From NCBI GenBank assembly GCA_002085155.1, contig NASX01000034.1, forward strand, positions 1 to 51,252: a DNA stretch of 51,252 bases, in the 5' to 3' direction. A model generated the notes under the pieces. That model was not told where the DNA came from and made no database searches. It saw nothing but the letters and a program-made list of their open reading frames with translations. Shown here one piece after another: positions 23,781 to 32,879 of the stretch. Positions within the stretch are counted from its first letter, which is position 1. Each line of letters begins with the position of its first letter. Source of the DNA: Sorangiineae bacterium NIC37A_2. GTDB taxonomy: Bacteria > Myxococcota_A > Polyangia > Polyangiales > Polyangiaceae. The position numbers and the translations under genes were made by a program.

Positions 23781-25445
23781 ATGCGGAGTGGTTGGGTCAG
23801 CGCGTTCGCATCGCGCGCGCGTTCTCTGGGACTTGTGCCTCTTGTGCTCGCGTTCGGGATGATCGCCTTCGGGTATCAGGCGCGTATGGGGCTTGCTGAT
23901 CAGGCGGGGCCCTATTGTCGCCACCTCGACGAGCACCTCTGGACGAAACAAGCCATCCGCATTTTGAAGACGGGGGACCTGAATCCTCACCGCTTCACGA
24001 AGCCGTCGGTGATGGTTTACTTGGACACGGCGAGCTTCGCTCTTGGCTACCTGAAGATCGGTATGAGCGGAGAGAACTTGCCGCCGCTCAAGGAGCTCCA
24101 TGAAGGAGGCTATCCTTACTATACCAATCCCAAGGTAGTGCGGATGGCGCGCCAAGTGTACGCGCTCCTTTCCCTCGGGGCGCTGGCGATGGCGGCGCTG
24201 CTCGCGCGCCATCTCATGAAGAAACTGGATGAAGCGGCCCCGCCTCGGAGCGAAGCGCAAGCGGCCCGAGGCGAAGCATGGGTATCGCGCCCCGACGCCG
24301 TCGGCCTTTCCGCGTTCGGCGTGGGGCTCCTCTCGGAGTTCTATCTCCGCTATTCGCACCTCTATCTCGGCGTCGACATCCTCGGGTGCTTCTTCGCGCT
24401 GCTCGCGATTTCCTATTTCGTAATGGCGCCGGCCACCACGAGGCCCCCGACCTTCGCCATCGTAGCCGGGATACTCGGTGGCCTCTGTCTCGGCACGAAG
24501 TACAACCTCTACCCGATCGTCGCGCCCGCACTCTTGGCGATCGCGTTCCGACATCGTGATCGCCTGCTCTCCTCTTCTGTCCTCTTCTTTCTGGCCCTCG
24601 GGGTGACTTTTCTGGTCACGACACCTTACGCGCTCCTCGATTTGCCGAGCTTTGTAAGCTCGGCTGCGGCCGAAGCGCGTCACTATGCGCGTGGACACTC
24701 CGGCCATGACACGACGCCCGGCCTATCGACCTTCCTCGACTATGGCAAACCCGTCTTAGTGTCCTACGGCTTAGGCTTCGTGCTGCTCGCCCTCGGGGGC
24801 CTTTGGGGCTTGTTCCGAAAAGTTCCCAAGGAAACGGCGCTCATCGTGCTCTATCCCCTGCTGCTTTGGATTTACATGTCAGGGCAGCGCGTGATCTTCA
24901 CGCGCAATTTGCTGATTCTCCAGCTAATGCTTCCCATCTTCGCGGTGCTCGGCGTGCTTGTGGCGGCGGCTCTCCTGCGTGACCTCGCCCAGAAGAGGGG
25001 TCTCGAGGAACGCTTTCAAGGGTTCGCTCTCCCGCTGGTGCTCAGCTTGGCGCTCCTGGTCGTGCCCTGGTCAAAGGTGATCGAAGGTTATGAGGGGCCT
25101 GGTGAGTCACGGGTGGAGCTCGCGGATTGGCTCTCACAGCGATCGGAGAGGGTGATCTTGATGCCGACTGAAGCGGAGTTCGATCCGCGCACCGTCGAGG
25201 ACAAGGAGCTCGTCTCGTATGATGCGCGCGGGACTCGGATCTCTGACCTCCGAGGTAGAAACGGCGACGTGTTGATCGTGGCTCCAGTCTTCGAAAAGGG
25301 CCACAAGACGCTCAAGGGAGATCTGGGAGAACTGCTTTGGAGCGGGGGCAAGAACAGGGTCCGCTTGGACGTCGAGTATTTCTCCGGCAGCCGCGTCTCG
25401 AGCGGAAACCCGAAGCTCGTCGTCTATGGGGCTCGGGAGAAGTGA
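23781..25445 (+). CDS. GT39/PMT-like membrane glycosyltransferase, tandem paralogue A
   Basis: 554 residues with about ten transmembrane segments. The first loop contains HLDEHLWTKQAIRILKTG, an acidic D-E pair like the catalytic region of PMT/GT39 enzymes, then NPHRFTKPSVMVYLDTA. A GGxCLGTKYNLYPI motif and TTPYALLDLP lie in the middle. The C-terminal soluble part (about 450-554) looks like a periplasmic domain. It closely resembles the gene at 25937-27613 along its full length, with several identical blocks of 15-20 residues, so the two arose by duplication. Donor is probably a polyprenyl-phosphate sugar; substrate unknown. GGGGAG just before the ATG supports the start. Confidence 0.82.
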   Translation: MRSGWVSAFASRARSLGLVPLVLAFGMIAFGYQARMGLADQAGPYCRHLDEHLWTKQAIRILKTGDLNPHRFTKPSVMVYLDTASFALGYLKIGMSGENLPPLKELHEGGYPYYTNPKVVRMARQVYALLSLGALAMAALLARHLMKKLDEAAPPRSEAQAARGEAWVSRPDAVGLSAFGVGLLSEFYLRYSHLYLGVDILGCFFALLAISYFVMAPATTRPPTFAIVAGILGGLCLGTKYNLYPIVAPALLAIAFRHRDRLLSSSVLFFLALGVTFLVTTPYALLDLPSFVSSAAAEARHYARGHSGHDTTPGLSTFLDYGKPVLVSYGLGFVLLALGGLWGLFRKVPKETALIVLYPLLLWIYMSGQRVIFTRNLLILQLMLPIFAVLGVLVAAALLRDLAQKRGLEERFQGFALPLVLSLALLVVPWSKVIEGYEGPGESRVELADWLSQRSERVILMPTEAEFDPRTVEDKELVSYDARGTRISDLRGRNGDVLIVAPVFEKGHKTLKGDLGELLWSGGKNRVRLDVEYFSGSRVSSGNPKLVVYGAREK

Positions 25446-25936
25446 GCGAGAAGGCACCAACCTTTCTCAGTAGACGGCGCTCAAGGCCCTCCCCTTCGCG
25501 CACGCGGCTGCTCTGACGATGGGCGCTCTTCGCGACACGTGGGAGCTCGCGAGCGAGCTGCGGTTTTCGGATGAGGGAGTGTGTCCCAGCAAGGCGAGGC
25601 GGACCAGGAGCTCGGCGCCGGAGCGGCATCGCGGGGACCTAGGCCATGGTGACCCACCGTAGGCTCGCTGACCTGGAAGAAGGGTGTCACCACGGTGGCC
25701 GGGCGAAACTGGCGAGGCCAACGTGGGAGGCAAATGCCCCATGATTGAGGCTGGGCACCTCTTCTCTAGGCGTTCCCAACCCCACTGGGGCAGGCGGACG
25801 CTGAAGCTTTTGCGGCAAGACCGGAGGTGGGCGCCTTGAGGCGGTGACCCTCGACGGACATGAACAGGACCAACATGAAGGAATCTTCATGATATATGCC
25901 GTTGAGATGGGATCGTTGTTCCGTTAGTGCTCGGCC
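25446..25936. other. 491-base spacer between tandem paralogues; no gene supported
   Basis: Several short minus-strand frames are open here, but none has a normal protein composition or a recognisable motif. The spacer has a small inverted repeat (CCCC-ACT-GGGG near 25791-25801). It is long for this gene-dense island and separates two duplicated genes, so it may hold a degenerate mobile element or duplication scar, but I cannot identify one. Confidence 0.4.
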
Positions 25937-27613
25937 ATGTTTCGAGAATTGGAAGGGTGGTGGCGAGCGGCTCGGTGGGTGCGCATCCTGCCACTGGTCC
26001 TTGCGGGGGCTCTTCTGGTCTTCGGCTACCAAGCGCGGATGCGCTTGGTCGATCAGGCGCTGCCTTATTGCCAACACATCGATGAGCACACCTGGACGCA
26101 GATCGCGATCCGGATGATGAAGACGGGGGACCTGAACCCGCACCGCTTCACCAAGCCTTCGGTGATGGTCTATCTCGACACGGCCGCGTTCTCGCTCGGC
26201 ATGCTGAAGGCGGGTATGAGTGGAGCGAAGCTCCCCGCGCTCGAGACGCTCCACGAAGGTGGGTACCCCTACTATTCGTCTCCGGCGATGATTCGGACCG
26301 CGCGGCAGGTATACGCCATTCTGTCCATAATTCCTATGGCGCTAGCCGCGCTCATTGCCCGTCGAATTGCGGCCGATCTCCTCGGAAGATTCTCGCAGGA
26401 CAGCGGTTCAGGGGATCAGCGCGCTCCTTTAGTCTCGGCGCCTGATCTCGTGGGGCTCACGACACTGGGTCTGGTGCTCCTGTCAGAGACTTATTTGAGA
26501 TACTCGCACTGGTACCTTGGGGTTGATCTGATCGGGTGCGTCGGAGCTATGGCCACGATCGCCTATCTCCTGCTTCACCCTCCAGCTACGCGACCCATGA
26601 CGTTCGCGGTGGTCGCAGGGATCTTGAGCGGGGTGTGTATCGGAACGAAGTACAACCTTTATCCGATCGCGGTGCCTGTAGCTGTGACGATCTTCTTCCG
26701 TTACAAAAGAGCTTGGTTCTCCACGTTTGTTGTTTTCGCGGCGGTGACCGTTCTGACCTTCCTCGTCACGACGCCCTACGCCCTCTTGGACTTACCAGCG
26801 TTCGTTAGGTCCGCGGCGGGTGAGGCGTATCATTACGCCACGGGACACGGAAAATACTCACGGGACCCGGGCCTTCCCGCTTTCCTCGCCTACGGGGCCT
26901 CTCTTCCGCAGAACTATGGCTGGGGTCTGGCTTTGGCCGCTCTCGTCGGAGTGGCGACCACGGCTCGATATCTGCCACGGAGCGCGGGAGTCGTCCTGAG
27001 CTATCCGCTCCTCTTGTGGATCTACATGGCAGGACAGCGCGCGTTTTTCTCACGAAACCTGCTCGTTCTTCAGCTCATTCTACCGATCTTCGCGGGCGTC
27101 GGCCTCTTGGTGCTCGTGACGCTGCTCCGTCGTCAGATTCTCGCCCGTGCGCCCGAGCGATGGCTGCCCCATAGCCGATCGCTCGCCCTCGGTATCCTCA
27201 CCTTCTGTGTGATGCTGACGTGTCCCTGGTCTTCCGTGGCGAAGGGGTACAAGGGCCAGGGTGAATCTCGGAACGAAGCGGCGTCTTGGGTTCGGCAGCG
27301 GCCCGAGAAGGTGGTGCTTGTCGCCGAAGAGCTTGAGATGGACGTGCGGACGTTGGGGAAGTCGAAACGGGTCGTTTCCTTCTCGATGTTGGGAGCAACC
27401 TTCGGGTCCTTGAAGAAGGAATACCCGGGGGCTCTCGTGCTTGCGCCGGTGATCGTCCCTAAGGGTAAGTTTCAGGTTCCTGAGGCAGGCCGACTGAAGG
27501 TACTGGGGCAAAACGCCGTCAAGAAACGGAAACGCGGCGCGACCCGTATCCGAGCGGGCAATCCGAGGCTCATCATCGGCCGCCTTGGGCCGTCGGGTAA
27601 CGAGGAAGAGTGA
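25937..27613 (+). CDS. GT39/PMT-like membrane glycosyltransferase, tandem paralogue B
   Basis: 558 residues, about ten transmembrane segments. It has the same motifs in the same places as paralogue A: HIDEHTWTQIAIRMMKTG with the D-E pair in the first loop, NPHRFTKPSVMVYLDTA, GTKYNLYPIAVP and TTPYALLDLP. Differences concentrate in the loop near residues 145-170 and the C-terminal soluble domain (about 445-558), which suggests changed acceptor specificity rather than loss of function. All key acidic residues are kept, so it is likely active. Convergent with the GT2 gene, with a 52-base gap. Confidence 0.82.
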   Translation: MFRELEGWWRAARWVRILPLVLAGALLVFGYQARMRLVDQALPYCQHIDEHTWTQIAIRMMKTGDLNPHRFTKPSVMVYLDTAAFSLGMLKAGMSGAKLPALETLHEGGYPYYSSPAMIRTARQVYAILSIIPMALAALIARRIAADLLGRFSQDSGSGDQRAPLVSAPDLVGLTTLGLVLLSETYLRYSHWYLGVDLIGCVGAMATIAYLLLHPPATRPMTFAVVAGILSGVCIGTKYNLYPIAVPVAVTIFFRYKRAWFSTFVVFAAVTVLTFLVTTPYALLDLPAFVRSAAGEAYHYATGHGKYSRDPGLPAFLAYGASLPQNYGWGLALAALVGVATTARYLPRSAGVVLSYPLLLWIYMAGQRAFFSRNLLVLQLILPIFAGVGLLVLVTLLRRQILARAPERWLPHSRSLALGILTFCVMLTCPWSSVAKGYKGQGESRNEAASWVRQRPEKVVLVAEELEMDVRTLGKSKRVVSFSMLGATFGSLKKEYPGALVLAPVIVPKGKFQVPEAGRLKVLGQNAVKKRKRGATRIRAGNPRLIIGRLGPSGNEEE

Positions 27614-27665
27614 ATCATCAGCATCCCTGAGACGAAGGACCTCGAGGCGCTCTGACGCGGCCCGG

Positions 27666-28535
27666 TCAGCGGAGAGGACGCCTCATGCGGAGTACGAGCC
27701 GTCGCAATCGGGGAAAGTGGTCGGCGACAAAAGCGGTCGCCGCCCTTCGAGGCAGACCAGCGCGGACGAAGCGGATCAGCTGCGCGAGGGAGATAGCCTC
27801 GTGGGCTGTGGCGAAGGTGAGCAGCTCAAGGGAAGCGAGGTGCTTCTCACGGAGGAGAGAGGAGTGCTTGCGGGCGAACGCCTTATGAGCCAAGAAGATG
27901 CGATTCCGTGAGCTGATCCGCTCGAGGTCATGCTCTTGGTGTTGCAGGTAGGTACGAGCGTCGATCTTGTAACCGGGGCCGAAGCGCTCTGTGAGGCGAA
28001 CCCAGAGGTCATAATCTTGCCAAGCAGGCATGTTCGGGTCGAAGCCGCCTAGGGTTCGCAAATGGGCTGTGTAGGTAAGAACTTGGTTCCCAATCACGTT
28101 CTCGGACAAGAGGCGGTCGAGAAGGATCGGTCCCTCAAAGGCGTGGCGGACAAGGGGACCGTGTTGGCGGAGGAGAACGGAGGTCGTGGCGACGAAGGGA
28201 GCGTTTGAGCTCTGAAGCGCTTGCACGAGCGTCGTGACGTGGTCCGGAAGGAGCTCGTCGTCATCGTCAAGGCCGGCGATGAGTTCTCCCTGCGCACTTT
28301 CGATCGCATCGTTGCGCGCTCGGCATGCGCCACCCTGAGTTGGCCTTTGAAGGACTCGAAGCTGGTGGTGGTCCAAGTATGGACGGAGCGCCCCAACGGT
28401 CTCTGGGTCAGGTCCGTCGATTACGACCAGGATCTCGAGGTGAGGATAGTTCTGGGCAAGGGCGCTCTTGAGCGCGCGAGTGAGAAGCTCGGGACGACGG
28501 CGAGTCGGAATGAAAAGAGAGACGAGCGGCCCCAT
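27666..28535 (-). CDS. GT2-family glycosyltransferase
   Basis: 289 residues. The GT-A domain begins at once: VSLFIPTRRRPELLTRALKSAL, then EILVVIDGPDPETV, and the nucleotide-sugar/metal motif in IAGLDDDDELLPDHV. A later DYDLWVRLTERFG resembles the acceptor-binding ED-type motif of the family. An inverting enzyme using a nucleotide sugar in the cytoplasm; sugar unknown. The C-terminus is strongly basic (RRLVLRMRRPLR), which could hold it at the membrane. It lies 20 bases downstream of the first acyltransferase gene on the same strand, so the two probably share a transcript. Confidence 0.9.
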   Translation of the reverse strand: MGPLVSLFIPTRRRPELLTRALKSALAQNYPHLEILVVIDGPDPETVGALRPYLDHHQLRVLQRPTQGGACRARNDAIESAQGELIAGLDDDDELLPDHVTTLVQALQSSNAPFVATTSVLLRQHGPLVRHAFEGPILLDRLLSENVIGNQVLTYTAHLRTLGGFDPNMPAWQDYDLWVRLTERFGPGYKIDARTYLQHQEHDLERISSRNRIFLAHKAFARKHSSLLREKHLASLELLTFATAHEAISLAQLIRFVRAGLPRRAATAFVADHFPRLRRLVLRMRRPLR

Positions 28536-28555
28536 GCCTTACAGAGTGCCTCCCA

Positions 28556-30592
28556 CTAAAGGCCCAGCTTGTCGAGTTTCTCGGCAATGATGGGCGCGAG
28601 CGACTTCGCGTAGGAGTTCGTGATGTGGGAACCCTGGCGAAACACGAGAACATTGCCGATAACTGGGGCGCAACGCTTCTTGGGACAAATGTAGTCCGTG
28701 AGGTCAATCACGTGGGCGCCCGTCAATTTTGCGGCGGCGGCCTTCTGCGCGGAGAGAGCGCTCCGTTCTAAGCCTTCCTGCCGCGAGAAGGCGCACTTCG
28801 TATAGTCCGTCTTATTTTTGAGGAGGCATTGGTAAACGGACTGCTTCGTAGGTGGCCTGGGGTTTGCGCCGATGGCGACCACCTTGATGCCGAGCTGGGT
28901 TAGCTCCGTCCAATAGGGAAGAATGTACTCAGGAGTTGAGGTGCCGTGTTGATTTGTGAAGACAACTTCCGGTGGCCTCTCGCGAAGTGCTGCCAAGACG
29001 TTCTCGTTGAACTGCTTGCAGTCCTTCGTCTGTTCGGGGTCCACGGAGAACGTGCAGGACGATTTCGTGGCAGTTTCGATCAGCCAGCCGCGGGCCTGTC
29101 CGATAGCGTCAAACGCATCGGCGTATTGAAGAATGAGAGAGTCACCGGCGAGGACGACGCGGCGTGAGCTTTGCGTGTCCCCGTACTTGCACCAGGTGAT
29201 CTTGCTGCTCCCGTCCTTCGTTTGACATCGTCTGCCGTAGCTACTGGGGACATCGCGTCGAGCGTTCGCGGGGAGCGGGAGAAAAGGCGGGTATGCACGT
29301 TGAGGTTCTCCCGCCGGTGCTCGAGTTGGATGTTTGCCCAGCGCGAGCGCGCCTGCGTTTTCGGGCAGCACCATGATTTTCGCACCGCGAACCGAGACGG
29401 ATACAGGTTCTGCCTGCGCGTGCCCTGGGGACGAGGTGCCACTGAGCGTCAATGTCAATCCGGCGACCACGGCGCTCAAGGACAGACTCGCCCCGATAGC
29501 TAAGGTGTATGGGGGGTGGGCAGCGAGAGCTTTCGCGAAGCGGACCGGCTGCTCGACGAGCCTGTAGCTCAGCGTGGCGGGAATGATGCTGAGGGCACAA
29601 AGCGCGAAACCCCAAGCGGGACCCTTCAGCTCGAGCCAGTCCTGGCCGACTACGATGAACGGCCAGTGCCAAAGGTAGGCGGAATAGGAGATTGCGCCGA
29701 GAAATTGGGCAGGGCGTAGCGCGAGACCTTTGGAGATGATGGAAGAGGGGCTTGTCTGTCCGCCGATGAGGGTCAGGGCTGCCCCAAGGGTCGGGAGAAG
29801 GGCATAAACGGAGGGCCAGGGGGTCTTCGCGTTGTAGAGGACGGCCGCCGAGAGGATCATGGCGAGACCTACCGCGGAGATGGCTGCTCCAAACCGCGCG
29901 GGAATGCGGCTCAAGGTGGTTCGCCCTAGAGCCACGTAAGCGCCGAGCGCGAGTTCCCAGAGGCGTGTGGTGGTCACGAAGAAGGACTTCGGATCGGTAT
30001 CTTCGAGCGCCGAGTGAATGAGGCTGGGGGCGAAGACCGTGAGCAGAACTACGCCCAGGGTAAGTTTGAGCGGTCTCTTGAACCGAGTCGAAACCAAAAG
30101 ACCGATCGCGATGAGCGCGGGCCAGATGAAGTAGAACTGCTCCTCGACAGACAGGGACCAAAAGTGCAGGAAGGGGGAGCGCCCCACGTCCTCGGCGAGG
30201 TAGTCGACGGAGCGCTCCGCGAAGCGCCAATTCACGAGGTATGCGGCCGCAAACACCGCGTCCAGGCCGAATTCGGTGAGCTCTCCGCTGGGCCCCCAGA
30301 GCGCGGTCGCGATCGTTGTGGCGACCAGCACGAGGGCCGCGGCAGGGAAGAGACGCTTGGCTCGTTTGGCGTAGAAGGAGAGGAAGTCGATGCGACCGGT
30401 CATTTCGCCCTCTCGAACCAAGAGCCCGGTGATCAAGAAGCCGGAGAGAACGAAGAAGACGTCAACACCCACGTAGCCGCCGTCGAGAGCGAGGTCGGCA
30501 TGGAAGGCGAGGACGAGCAGTACTGCGATCGCTCGGAGACCCTGAATGTCAGGGCGAAAATCAGGAACGTGAGCGATAGGAGTGTCAGACAT
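28556..30592 (-). CDS. Acyltransferase-3/SGNH membrane O-acetylase, tandem paralogue A
   Basis: 678 residues. The N-terminal half (about 1-375) is the ten-helix acyltransferase-3 domain (OafA type): FRPDIQGLRAIAVLLVLAFH with the conserved R-x-x-x-V-x-x-V-x-x-F-H-like box, then FFVLSGFLI and FWSLSVEEQFYFIWP. The C-terminal half is an extracytoplasmic SGNH-hydrolase-like domain with the Ser in LAGDSLILQYADA (about residue 483) and the distal His in GSHITNSYAKS (about residue 655). Such proteins move an acyl group, usually acetyl, across the membrane and place it on a surface sugar. Same length as, and clearly homologous along its length to, the gene at 30805-32841. Confidence 0.92.
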   Translation of the reverse strand: MSDTPIAHVPDFRPDIQGLRAIAVLLVLAFHADLALDGGYVGVDVFFVLSGFLITGLLVREGEMTGRIDFLSFYAKRAKRLFPAAALVLVATTIATALWGPSGELTEFGLDAVFAAAYLVNWRFAERSVDYLAEDVGRSPFLHFWSLSVEEQFYFIWPALIAIGLLVSTRFKRPLKLTLGVVLLTVFAPSLIHSALEDTDPKSFFVTTTRLWELALGAYVALGRTTLSRIPARFGAAISAVGLAMILSAAVLYNAKTPWPSVYALLPTLGAALTLIGGQTSPSSIISKGLALRPAQFLGAISYSAYLWHWPFIVVGQDWLELKGPAWGFALCALSIIPATLSYRLVEQPVRFAKALAAHPPYTLAIGASLSLSAVVAGLTLTLSGTSSPGHAQAEPVSVSVRGAKIMVLPENAGALALGKHPTRAPAGEPQRAYPPFLPLPANARRDVPSSYGRRCQTKDGSSKITWCKYGDTQSSRRVVLAGDSLILQYADAFDAIGQARGWLIETATKSSCTFSVDPEQTKDCKQFNENVLAALRERPPEVVFTNQHGTSTPEYILPYWTELTQLGIKVVAIGANPRPPTKQSVYQCLLKNKTDYTKCAFSRQEGLERSALSAQKAAAAKLTGAHVIDLTDYICPKKRCAPVIGNVLVFRQGSHITNSYAKSLAPIIAEKLDKLGL

Positions 30593-30688
30593 GGATGCTG
30601 CCGAGCCGCGCTCCAGAGGGGTGGCGGAGGTTCCCTAACGATACCCGCTCAGCCGATCCGCTTTCAAGGGCGCGCCTGGGGACGGGAA

Positions 30689-30721
30689 CGCTCCTTTCGT
30701 GCAGAAAGCGCTTGCGGAGCG
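30689..30721. terminator. Imperfect hairpin between the two acyltransferase genes
   Basis: CGCTCC (30689-30694) pairs with GGAGCG (30716-30721), and TTTC with GAAA inside, giving a bulged stem in the 212-base gap between the tandem acyltransferase genes. It could terminate the upstream gene (minus strand). Weak evidence. Nothing else is recognisable in the gap. Confidence 0.25.
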
Positions 30722-30804
30722 GGGTGAGTCTCCGGGCGAGCGCCGGTCGGCATGAAAGGGCAATCGCGCCGCCCTCGTCAGCTACATACTCGCGGCGGCC
30801 ATGA

Positions 30805-32841
30805 TCAAAGCCCCAGCTCTTCGAGCTTTTCAGAAATAATAGGCGCTAGCGACTGAGCGTAAGAGTTTGTGATGTGGGCTCCCTGCCTCAGGACGAGTAC
30901 GTTCCCTATGACCGGTGGGCACAAGTCGCGAGGGCAGAAGTAGTCCGTCAAATCGATGAGATGCACGCCGGCTACCTCAGCCGCCGCTTTCTTCTGAGCG
31001 GGGAGCGCGCTGAGCTCGATTCCTTCTGCGCGCGGGAATGCACACGGCAGATAGTCCGATTGGTTCCTTAAAAGGCACTGATAAATGGATTGGTTCGCCG
31101 GAGGGTGAGGGTTGGCGCCGATGACAATGACCTTGAGCCCAAGGTTTACGAGCTCAGACCAATAGGGGCGAAGTGTCTCTGCGGTTGCGACCCCGTATTG
31201 GGTTGTGAAAATGCCTTCAGGGGGATTTTCGCGAAAGGCGCGCAGAATGTTCTCGTTGAACGCTCGGCAGTCGTCCGGCTTCGACGGGTCTTTCGAGAAG
31301 GGGCAGGACGATTTGGTAGCTGTTTCCACGCGCCAGCCACGGGCTTTCCCAATCGCGCCGAGTGCGTCAGCGTATTGGATCATGAGAGAGTCGCCGACAA
31401 GCACAAAGCGCCGCCGACTTTTCACATCACCGAACTCGCACCAATTCACGTGGCTGCTGCCGCGCCTGGTCTGGCAATCTCGCTCGTAAGCGCTGGGGAC
31501 GTCTCTGCGCGCATTCTCCGGAGCGGGGTAGATGACGTCGTACTTGCTCTGCGGGATCCCATGTTCGGAGAGCTTCGGGCTCTTTCCGAGCGCGGGCGCA
31601 CCAGCCTTGCGCGGCGTCACGATCAAGTTGCGCCCTCGGGCCGTCAGCTCAACAGCGCCGATAGTCGACGCTTTTTGCCCTGAGGCGCCTTCGTAAGCGA
31701 GGGCGAGTCCCGAGCTGACAGCGAGAAGGGAGAGCGTTGAGCAGAGTGAGACCGCAAATGCGGGTTGACTGGAAAGTGATTTCGCGGTGCGGAGGGGCTG
31801 CTCGACAAACAGATAGCTGAGCGTGGCGGGGAGAGCAGAGAGCGCGCAGAGACAAGCGCCCCAGGCCGGACCCTTGAGGCCAAACCAATCCTGGCCAACG
31901 ACCAAAAGCGGCCAATGCCAGAGGTAGAGGGAATAGGAGACGTCTCCGACGAGGCGAAAGGGGCGGGCTCCCAGGATCTTGGAAATAGGTGAGGCGGGAG
32001 CTGCCTGGCCGCCTATCAGGGCCAGAGCCGTGCCCACCGTGGGCAGGAGGGTGAACGCGGAAGGCCAAGGGGTTTTTGCGTCGTAAACTGCGGCGGCGGA
32101 GACGACCATGCCTACGCCCAAGAGAGAGAAGGCTGGACCGAGCTTACGGGATAGCCCACCCATGGGGCGCTCCGCGAGCGCGAGATAAGCGCCGATCGAC
32201 AGCTCCCAAAGTCTTGTCGTTGTGACGAAAAAGGACTCGGCCCCGGAGCTTACGAAGGCAGCGTAGACAAAGCTCGACGCTGCCACGAGGGAGAGGATGG
32301 CGGCGAGGGTAGAGACGCGTAGGAACTGGAAGCGGCGACTGACGCTGAGTCCCAGCGCGACCAAGAGCGGCCACGCAAAGTAGAATTGTTCTTCGACAGA
32401 GAGCGACCAGTAGTGGAGAACAGGTGAACGCCCGACGTCTTCTGCGAGATAGTCGACGGCGCGCTCAGCAAAACGCCAGTTGACGGCGTATGCGGCAGCA
32501 AAGGCGGCGTCGAGGCCGAATTCGGAGAGCTCGCTTCTTGGACACCATAGCGCGGTCGCGATCGTTGTCGCGACGAGTACGAGCACGGCGGCCGGGAGGA
32601 GGCGCCGGGAGCGTCTTGCGTAGAACGAGAGGAAATTGATCCGTCCAGTCTTCTCGCCCTCCCGGACCAAGAGCCTCGTGATCAGAAATCCAGAGAGGAC
32701 GAAAAAGACGTCAACACCTACGTAACCACCGTCGAGCCCCAGGCCCGCGTGAAACACCAGAACGAGCAGCACCGCGAGAGCTCGAAGTCCCTGAATATCC
32801 GGGCGAAATCCATGAGCATGAGCGGCGTGGGTGTCAGACAT
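30805..32841 (-). CDS. Acyltransferase-3/SGNH membrane O-acetylase, tandem paralogue B
   Basis: 678 residues, exactly the length of paralogue A. The acyltransferase-3 part has FRPDIQGLRALAVLLVLVFH, FFVLSGFLIT and WSLSVEEQFYFAWP. The SGNH part has LVGDSLMIQYADA (about residue 484) and GAHITNSYAQS near the C-terminus. All the residues I would expect for acetyl transfer are present. Both copies also start with MSDT and end with a similar EKL-x-x-LGL. The middle region joining the two domains (about 375-440) is the least similar. Two active copies suggest O-acetylation of two positions or two sugars. It is 38 bases downstream of the dual glycosyltransferase gene on the same strand. Confidence 0.92.
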   Translation of the reverse strand: MSDTHAAHAHGFRPDIQGLRALAVLLVLVFHAGLGLDGGYVGVDVFFVLSGFLITRLLVREGEKTGRINFLSFYARRSRRLLPAAVLVLVATTIATALWCPRSELSEFGLDAAFAAAYAVNWRFAERAVDYLAEDVGRSPVLHYWSLSVEEQFYFAWPLLVALGLSVSRRFQFLRVSTLAAILSLVAASSFVYAAFVSSGAESFFVTTTRLWELSIGAYLALAERPMGGLSRKLGPAFSLLGVGMVVSAAAVYDAKTPWPSAFTLLPTVGTALALIGGQAAPASPISKILGARPFRLVGDVSYSLYLWHWPLLVVGQDWFGLKGPAWGACLCALSALPATLSYLFVEQPLRTAKSLSSQPAFAVSLCSTLSLLAVSSGLALAYEGASGQKASTIGAVELTARGRNLIVTPRKAGAPALGKSPKLSEHGIPQSKYDVIYPAPENARRDVPSAYERDCQTRRGSSHVNWCEFGDVKSRRRFVLVGDSLMIQYADALGAIGKARGWRVETATKSSCPFSKDPSKPDDCRAFNENILRAFRENPPEGIFTTQYGVATAETLRPYWSELVNLGLKVIVIGANPHPPANQSIYQCLLRNQSDYLPCAFPRAEGIELSALPAQKKAAAEVAGVHLIDLTDYFCPRDLCPPVIGNVLVLRQGAHITNSYAQSLAPIISEKLEELGL

Positions 32842-32879
32842 GGCTGCTCTTGGGCGCTCTCTCGGGCCAATGACAGCGG

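Noticed and set aside
25467-25742. Minus-strand 91-residue frame in the GT39 spacer
   Set aside because: Composition is Ser/Arg/Pro-rich without any recognisable motif or ribosome-binding site.
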